Shown here: piece by piece, positions 54,492-62,000 of the stretch | How the letters are laid out: each line of letters starts with the position of its first letter | Position numbering within the stretch: the first letter of the stretch is position 1 | Virus record (IMG/VR): IMGVR_UViG_3300042731_004037 | Span: 1 to 64,000 of that record | Length of the DNA: 64,000 nucleotides | Strand: one strand, 5' to 3' | Origin: a virus | Made by a program: the position numbers and the translations under genes | The notes under the pieces: generated by a model | What the model was told of the DNA's origin: nothing | The model's database searches: none | The model's input: only the letters and a program-made list of their open reading frames with translations

Positions 54492-57400
54492 ATGGGTATA
54501 CGAAGAGGAGAATGGAGGATAGAACCAGTAAATAAATTGTCTACTGTTAAAACTGCTCGCCACGGTGCTCGCTCGGTCAAGTTAAAAAAAGAAGGGGTAT
54601 CAAATTCAGAATATCATATATCTAATAGGGATAATTCTGTTTATAACGAATCTATCCCAGATGGCGTATCAGAATACCGAAAGACAGAATTAATTAGAGC
54701 AACTGAGACCACAAATAATTCATCTGGGCCGTCCCCAATTATTGTATATAGCAATTCATACAAAAGATCTCAAGAAATACGAGAGGCATATGGGCTTAGT
54801 AAAACGGCCGGTCTTACGGTATCAGATGGAAATAGATTAGGTGCTTCTGGAAGTACCATTAGACAAGCTCCAGAAATATATTCTCCATTATTTCAGATTG
54901 CAAACCTTCAATTACCACGGGATCGTATAACTATGAATGCGTGGAACAGGAATTTTTATGATACCCATCCATTAGTTCATAATTGTATAAATTTGCATGC
55001 TACATATCCTATAAGCAAAATAAATATAAAATGTAAAGATCATAAAGTAGAACAATTTTTCAAAGATATGGCTGATGAGATAGATCTTGTGAATATTTTA
55101 CAATCTATTTCATTAGAATTTTGGAAAATGGGTGAAGTGTTTCCATATGCTGAATTAGATGAAAACAAAGGGATATGGAACAATATAATTATCCAAAACC
55201 CTGATTATATACATGTTAAAACATCCGTATTAGGTGGTGACCCAGTAATATCTATGCGACCAGACGCTGCTTTACAAAGATTGGTTCATAGCAGTAATCC
55301 TGCAGATATACAGCTACGTAAACAAATAGATGAAGAAATATTATATCATGTTAAAAAGGGGAACAACATTCCGTTGGATAATTTTCATGTTAGCCATTTG
55401 AAAATGTTAACCTCTTCATATGGAATACATGGAACTTCTCCAATTGTCAGCATATATAAAGATTTAATGCTATATGACAAATTACGCGAGTGTTATTCAC
55501 AAGATACAGAGATTATTACAGAAAATGGAATTATAAAAGGAATTGATGGAATAGATTTTCAGACTGACAAAAACGGAGAAGTAATTTCAGCTAAAGTAAA
55601 ACCTAATCTTAAAATAGCTTGCTATAATTCAAGGACTAACCAAATAGAATATCATAAACCTACCGGTGTACATATATCAAAATATAAAGGTGAAATGTAC
55701 CATTTTAATGGCAAAAAGGTGGATATATGTGTAACCCCAGAACATCGTATGTGGGTTACGAGTAAAATTAAAAATAATTGGACCGATTGGAATTTTGAGT
55801 TGGCCAAAAATATATCTAAATCGCGTTATTATCGTTTTAAAACACATGCAGATTGGATTGGAGAAAAAAGAGACACCATAGAAATATTTGATTCGAAAAT
55901 TTCTACCAACAGTTATATGGAATTCTTAGGATATTTATTAAGCGAAGGTTGTATATATAAAAATTATATTTATGGTAAAAGATCGGATAACAAAATAATC
56001 ATTGGGCAAGAAACAAGGTCAAAATACTATGATAAAATATTTAAATGTACAAATAATTTTGCAAATAGTTTAGGTTTATATTGTAATAATTACACGAAAA
56101 TTCGTGGTGCTGGATTCAATAGGCATTCTCCACATGAATATTGGGAAGGAAAGATATGTAATAAGGAATTAACGAATCTATTTATAAAAGAAATAGGAGA
56201 TGGAGAAAATTGTACTTCTCATAATAAACGAATTCCTCGCTGGATACTTAAATTACACAGGGAACATTTACAGGTTTTATTAAATGCATTATTAGCAGGA
56301 GATGGAACTGTTATAAAAAGTAAATATAAAAATAAATCAGTTGCTTATAAATATTCTACTGTATCTAAACAGTTAGCAGATGATGTAAGCGAGCTTGTGT
56401 ATAAATGTGGGTTTTCTCCAAATATATTGATATCTAATGTTAGCAATAAGTCAACCGAATATATTATTACGTGGTCTAATACTAATTACGGAGAAGAACC
56501 ATTAATATATGGTAATCCAAATCATGGTGGGGCTAATATAGATAAAATAAATTATGATGGATTAGTCTGGTGTTATGAAGTTCCAACTGGTTTATTTATT
56601 ACTCGTCGCAATGGTTTGTATACTATTCAAGGAAACTCTAAATTTGCACAAGCTGACAATCTTGTAAATCCAATAACTATCGTAAAAGTTGGAGGAACAG
56701 CTGAGGGTGAATATCATCCAACTGGTGATGATTTAGAAAAGTGGAGACAAACATTTGAATGTCACGATGAACAAACACAAGTTTTGACTAATAAAGGATT
56801 TAAAAAATATAATGAAGTAATGGATTATACTAAAAACGATGATGGGTCTTATAGAGCTAGCATTAAACCTGGTTTCAAGATAGCCTGTTTTAACAAAGAT
56901 ACTGAAAAATTAGAATACCGTGTTCCGTTAAAATCTCATTTATATGATTATAATGGTGAAATGTATCATTTTAATGGGCAGCAAGTAGATGCTATGGTTA
57001 CTCCGAATCATAGAATGTTTGTTAGTAGAAAATTAAAAGATGGGTGGTCTGATTGGGAATTTATAAAAGCAAAAAACATGTCTAAAACTAATTATAGGTT
57101 TAGAGCGGTAACTAATTTTAATGGCACTGAAATTGAGTATACAAATGTATGTGGACATGAAATAAAAACAGATGATTATCTGGAGTTTTTGGGCAATGTT
57201 ATTAGTGAAGGATATGTTTGTATTATAAATAATAAATATCCAAATAGTATTAATTTATACCAAGAAGAAGAAACTGAAGAAAAACTTGCGATGGAAAATA
57301 ATTTAACGAAAATCGCTAAATATTTTAACAAAACGGTTAAGTCTAGAATTATTAATAATGGTTCTGGATTTTCTGAAAATAAACATAAATCAATATGGAA

Positions 57401-58733
57401 AGGTATTGTGTATGATGCTAAATTAGTTAGACATATTTTTAATGAAATAGGTGAAAATGGTAAATGCAATTCACATAATAAACGAATTCCTAGGTGGGTG
57501 TATTCTATTTCTCCTCGACAAATGAAAATATTATTAAAAGCATTGAACAATGGTGATGGAACCACATATGTTAATAAAAATAATACATGTGGTTTTAAAT
57601 ATAGTACTATATCTGAAAATTTAGCGAATGATATTTTTGAACTTGCATTTTTGGCTGGATATTCGCCTAGTGTATATAAAACTAAAAATGGGCAAGGTAA
57701 GGAATACTGGATTACAAATTGGAGCGACGGATCTAAAGGAAGATTTCCAATGTATAGACAAAATCCAAAATCCAAATGTGCTACTCTTAATAAAACAAAA
57801 TATAATGGAAAGGTATGGTGTTTTACTGTTCCTGGAGGATTATTTGTTACTAAACGTCATAAGTCATTAATAATATTAGGGAACAGTGCTCAATACGACA
57901 AAGACTTTAAGATAATATCTCATGCAGGAATATCTGTTGAACGTGTTGGAGCCAGTGGCGCTATTATCGATATTACACCAGATATGAATTTTATTTTAGA
58001 TAATATTTTGTTTGGTTTGATGGTTCCAAAGGCTGTAGTTACACAAGAAGGGGCATCTTTTAATAGTGCGACTGTTGGGTTGGAAGTATTAAAACAGCGA
58101 TATGAATCATTTAGAAATATGATGGCGCAGTGGCTAACCAAAAAAATATTCGCTCCGATTAGTGAAATACAAGAGTTTTATGAGTATAAGGATGGGGATA
58201 AAAAGTTAATAGTTCCAGAAGTGGAATGGAATCGAATGATATTGTTTGATATGGATAATTATATAAATGTATTAAACAATTTAGCACAGAATAATAAAGT
58301 TTCTCAGACAACATTATATAGAAGTTTAGGTCTCAATATGGAAGAAGAACGTAGGTTAATAAAAGAAGAGATGATATATAATGCCATAACAGCTAAGGAA
58401 GCTGTAATATTACAAGGAATGACACTAGGCGCTTTGAGAGCTATTAAAGCTGATGAAGATATTATAGAACCAACTGAAACACCATTACCTGGTACGCCGG
58501 GAGCAGAGGAATCTGGTATCCCTGGTGCAGGATTGGTACCTGGTGGTTTAGGTGGCCCAATGGGCGGCGGATTACCGCCATTAGGGGGTCCTCCAACAGG
58601 AGCCCCATCACCATTAGGCGCTCCTCCTGGTATGGGTGGTCCAATAATTCCTGGTCCTGGTGGAGGCGAATTAGGTGTTAAAGGCCCGGCTACAACGCCA
58701 GGAGGTGGGACACCACTGCCAATTAAACCATGA
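54492..58733 (+). CDS. Portal protein carrying two inteins
   Basis: 1413 residues as translated; 656 after removal of both inteins. The N-terminal region (NAWNRNFYDTHPLVHNCINL) and the central LVNILQSISLEFWKMGEVFPYA stretch match portal proteins. The wing/stem continues after intein 2 (NSATVGLEVLKQRYESFRNMM). The C-terminal ~85 residues are a Pro/Gly-rich tail. Intein 1 covers residues 334-715 and intein 2 residues 757-1131, leaving only 41 extein residues between them. The portal ring is the packaging channel and is fed by the terminase encoded just upstream. AGAGGT Shine-Dalgarno; overlaps the next gene by 4 bases. Confidence 0.85.
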   Translation: MGIRRGEWRIEPVNKLSTVKTARHGARSVKLKKEGVSNSEYHISNRDNSVYNESIPDGVSEYRKTELIRATETTNNSSGPSPIIVYSNSYKRSQEIREAYGLSKTAGLTVSDGNRLGASGSTIRQAPEIYSPLFQIANLQLPRDRITMNAWNRNFYDTHPLVHNCINLHATYPISKINIKCKDHKVEQFFKDMADEIDLVNILQSISLEFWKMGEVFPYAELDENKGIWNNIIIQNPDYIHVKTSVLGGDPVISMRPDAALQRLVHSSNPADIQLRKQIDEEILYHVKKGNNIPLDNFHVSHLKMLTSSYGIHGTSPIVSIYKDLMLYDKLRECYSQDTEIITENGIIKGIDGIDFQTDKNGEVISAKVKPNLKIACYNSRTNQIEYHKPTGVHISKYKGEMYHFNGKKVDICVTPEHRMWVTSKIKNNWTDWNFELAKNISKSRYYRFKTHADWIGEKRDTIEIFDSKISTNSYMEFLGYLLSEGCIYKNYIYGKRSDNKIIIGQETRSKYYDKIFKCTNNFANSLGLYCNNYTKIRGAGFNRHSPHEYWEGKICNKELTNLFIKEIGDGENCTSHNKRIPRWILKLHREHLQVLLNALLAGDGTVIKSKYKNKSVAYKYSTVSKQLADDVSELVYKCGFSPNILISNVSNKSTEYIITWSNTNYGEEPLIYGNPNHGGANIDKINYDGLVWCYEVPTGLFITRRNGLYTIQGNSKFAQADNLVNPITIVKVGGTAEGEYHPTGDDLEKWRQTFECHDEQTQVLTNKGFKKYNEVMDYTKNDDGSYRASIKPGFKIACFNKDTEKLEYRVPLKSHLYDYNGEMYHFNGQQVDAMVTPNHRMFVSRKLKDGWSDWEFIKAKNMSKTNYRFRAVTNFNGTEIEYTNVCGHEIKTDDYLEFLGNVISEGYVCIINNKYPNSINLYQEEETEEKLAMENNLTKIAKYFNKTVKSRIINNGSGFSENKHKSIWKGIVYDAKLVRHIFNEIGENGKCNSHNKRIPRWVYSISPRQMKILLKALNNGDGTTYVNKNNTCGFKYSTISENLANDIFELAFLAGYSPSVYKTKNGQGKEYWITNWSDGSKGRFPMYRQNPKSKCATLNKTKYNGKVWCFTVPGGLFVTKRHKSLIILGNSAQYDKDFKIISHAGISVERVGASGAIIDITPDMNFILDNILFGLMVPKAVVTQEGASFNSATVGLEVLKQRYESFRNMMAQWLTKKIFAPISEIQEFYEYKDGDKKLIVPEVEWNRMILFDMDNYINVLNNLAQNNKVSQTTLYRSLGLNMEEERRLIKEEMIYNAITAKEAVILQGMTLGALRAIKADEDIIEPTETPLPGTPGAEESGIPGAGLVPGGLGGPMGGGLPPLGGPPTGAPSPLGAPPGMGGPIIPGPGGGELGVKGPATTPGGGTPLPIKP
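55491..56636 (+). mobile_element. Portal intein 1 (382 aa)
   Basis: Starts Cys (CYSQDTEI) and ends Gly-Asn (TIQGN) before Ser+1. Hint signatures (TPEHRM) and LAGLIDADG-type motifs (LGYLLSEG, LLAGDG) are present with acidic residues in place, so the homing endonuclease may be active. Homologous throughout to intein 2. Confidence 0.9.
56760..57884 (+). mobile_element. Portal intein 2 (375 aa)
   Basis: Starts Cys (CHDEQTQVLT) and ends Gly-Asn (ILGN) before Ser+1. It shares GEMYHFNG, VTPNHRM, SEG and NKRIPRW blocks with intein 1. Second LAGLIDADG motif LNNGDG keeps its acid. Only 123 bases separate the two inteins. Confidence 0.9.
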
Positions 58734-59065
58734 TAGATTTATTTACAAAAATAGATAAGTATATTGACTATAATAATCAATATACGATACGAAAGGCCCT
58801 GACGACATTAAATAGGGAATTTGAGATATCTATGTCTAGAAAAAATATAACACATGCTCAATCTGTTATAGACACAATTAAAAAGATATATGATAAATTA
58901 AGTTTAACATATCGTGAAAGTGAAGACTTGGGAGAAACCATGAGTTATTCACAAAAGCTTATGGCACAAAAAATTCGGAGATTTATTGGATATTTAATAA
59001 AGAGACTAAAATATGACTTTGGTGTGGGCAATTATGAACAAGAAATTGAGCAAACGATTAATTGA
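58730..59065 (+). CDS. Small helical protein after the portal gene, unknown
   Basis: 111 residues, start overlapping the portal stop (ATGA). All-helical, basic (TIKKIYDKLSLTYRESED; KIRRFIGYLIKRLKYD). Its 3' end overlaps the proposed start of the giant frame by 32 bases. No family recognised. Confidence 0.6.
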   Translation: MIDLFTKIDKYIDYNNQYTIRKALTTLNREFEISMSRKNITHAQSVIDTIKKIYDKLSLTYRESEDLGETMSYSQKLMAQKIRRFIGYLIKRLKYDFGVGNYEQEIEQTIN

Positions 59066-62000
59066 TAAAGATCGGTTCCGTCGAGTCTGCTATTATAAAA
59101 ACTTACAACCATTATTGGCTGATCACAACTTTAAAAAGGATCTAAACATGAGACAAATAAGTAAAAGAGCCAAGGTTGTGTCTGATAAGCCTGCGTATGA
59201 AAAAAAAGAGAAAAGTGAGAGTGGCGGAACTATTTATAAATACAAAGAAGATCATATTAAAAAGCGGTGGAATGAGAAGATAGAAAAACTGAAGAAACTT
59301 GAAAAAGAATTGAAGAAAGTTCGTAAACAATATGAAAAAGATTTAAACTCTGACGATGACCGTACTCGTGCCATTGCTGCTATAGTCGGCATTATGGACG
59401 ATACTGCTATGCGTATCGGAAATGAGGATTCTGCTAAAGAAGGAACATTTGGGGCGTCTACTCTTAAAGTGAAACATGTAAAAGGGAAAGGCAATAAAAT
59501 GACGTTTGACTTTCCCGGAAAAGGTGCAATTGAACAAAATGTTGTCCTTGAAAACAGTAAAGTAATAAAAGTCATTCGGGATTTAATGAAAGGCAAAAAG
59601 TCTGACGATTTTATATTTGAAATCGATGGTAAAAAGATTTGGGACAGAGCAGTTAACCGCTATCTTTCTAAATTTGATATTAGTGCGAAAGATTTACGTG
59701 GATTTCATGCAAATCGTTTGATGAAAGAAATGCTCAAAAAGAAAGATTTTAAAGATGCATTGAATGAAGTTGCTGAAATAGTTGGACACGAAGCATCTAC
59801 ATTGAAAAACCAGTATCTTGATCCAGAATTGGTTGAAAAACACGAGGGAAAAAAGAAAAAAGCCACAATTAGTTGTAGGGCTGATGATCTACCAATGTCT
59901 GCTTCTCCAGCAATTCAACAAGAAGAGCAGCCAATTCCATATTCGGATCCCACTGATATTCAAAATCTATTGACACAAGTTGATATAGATTTAAATGTAA
60001 ACAATATAGGAAAAAATGTCGTATTTGATGACCCAAGTATTAAAATAGCTTGGAGAATTATAGCACCATTTTTGCCACCAGGTTCTACAATTACTAGTGT
60101 TTATAGGGATGAACACGAACAAGCCAGAATATTATTAGAATATTGGAGAAGTTGGGGTGTATTTGACGGACATAAGTGGCACAATAGATGGAATACTAAA
60201 ATATATGAAGGATATTTCCATAAAACATTTGGTATAGAACAAAGAATAAATCCGTGGAGAATTGAACGATTATATAATAAATCGATTAATCGTACAGCAT
60301 TTAGTCGTTTGGATAAATATATTTTGAATAAAATATCCAGAATAATGGTCGCTGGAACTGTACCTGATGGGTTTGATCGTCCGGACGTTGCTGAGCCAGG
60401 AGAATCAGCTCATCAAGAAGGAATAGCATTTGATATTAGTGGGCCTAATTTAAATCTTATTAGTGAGCGCGTGATATATGTATCAAATATTTTTCCTGAA
60501 TCGATACAGTTAATGCAACCACCTTATAAAGAAGGAGTAGCAAACAATGTGGTTCATATTGTATTAGCTAGAAGCGTTAGTATGCCTAATATAAACGATT
60601 ATGTTTTAAAATTAATACAAATACAAAATCCACAAATTGCACGTGTTATTCAACAAAATATTAAGCCACTAATATCTAAACGTGCCGAATTAACTCCGGC
60701 GGATATTGTTTGGGTCGATAATTTAAGATCGGGAATAAACCAACCGAACAAACAATTGATCAATATTTCACAAGAAGACAGACGCATATTAATGATTCCA
60801 AGAGCGAAAGTTAATCAGTTACTACTTAATGCCTGGAAAACATTAAAACCATTTTTGCCAGAAACTGCAGTAATGACTTCAGGCGTTAGAACCCCAGAAG
60901 ACCAAAAAAATATTTTAAATCATTACTGGAAAAAAGCTACGGGAAAAACAATTCCGCAAGATTTAAGATCCGATATGCGCGTCTGGCGACAAGTTTCAAG
61001 GTTATTAAAAAGACATTATGGTTATATTGTTGGGCCTCCCGAAACAAATAATCCGTATTCACATCTGAAAGGAAGAGCATTGGACATAGCTGGCGCTGAT
61101 TTATATGATATATCTGCTGTAGTTAAAGCTGTTTCAGATAATCCTGCCCTACCAGTTACTTTTCGTAAACCATTAATCGAACAAGGTAATGGGTGTGTAC
61201 ATGTAGGTGTAGAGTCTGCACGATTTGATGAAGATGCGGTATTAGCTGTACGTGAACATTCACGCCAGCGTTTTGCATCAATTTATTCAGCGATAGAAGA
61301 TGAACAAATACAAAATATATTTGCAGATTTTTTGTATTCTAACCCTCCAGAGGACTTGATAAACAAACTTGGCATTATTCAATATGAGTCTTTTGATGGG
61401 CAGGGAATTGCAGATAGTGAAGATGAATTAGTATTAGATATGGGATTTGGAAAAGAAGATGGGTTAGGAAATTGGTTTGAAAAATCACTCATTCTAGATT
61501 TAGAAGAAAGTGCTGGCGCTGCTCATAACATTAAAGATCCAAATAAAATAGAATTTGAACAACCAGAATGGTTTAAATATGATCCAGAAAAACCAATTTC
61601 ATTAAGAGATAAGAATGCCGCTAATAATATATTTCCAGATACTGATGAGGAAGCCCTTGCTATCCAACCAAGTACATTTTTAAATAACAAAAAATTGATG
61701 GAAAAATTTCCTCATCTAATTCTTGCACAAGCTACTAAATTAAGTATGTTGCATCCGCAGGAATATTTTGTTCTTAAATATTATCGTAGGCCAGAATTAA
61801 AAGATGTAAATCAAGACGCCTTATTACGTTTATTAGATTTCAACCCATCTTTTTATTTTAATTCTGGTTTGTTTTTAGAGGATGAGTTTAAGCATGCTAT
61901 TGACACAGCTGCTATAAATATACTTAAAAACAATCCAATTGAAATTTTGAATTTGGCAAAATCCAGCCCTGTTATTAGAGAAGCAATACAAGATATAATT

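Noticed and set aside
57176-57775. 199-codon antisense frame opposite portal intein 2
   Set aside because: Shadow of the well-supported intein on the + strand; no Shine-Dalgarno, no family signature, and no other reverse gene exists in the window.
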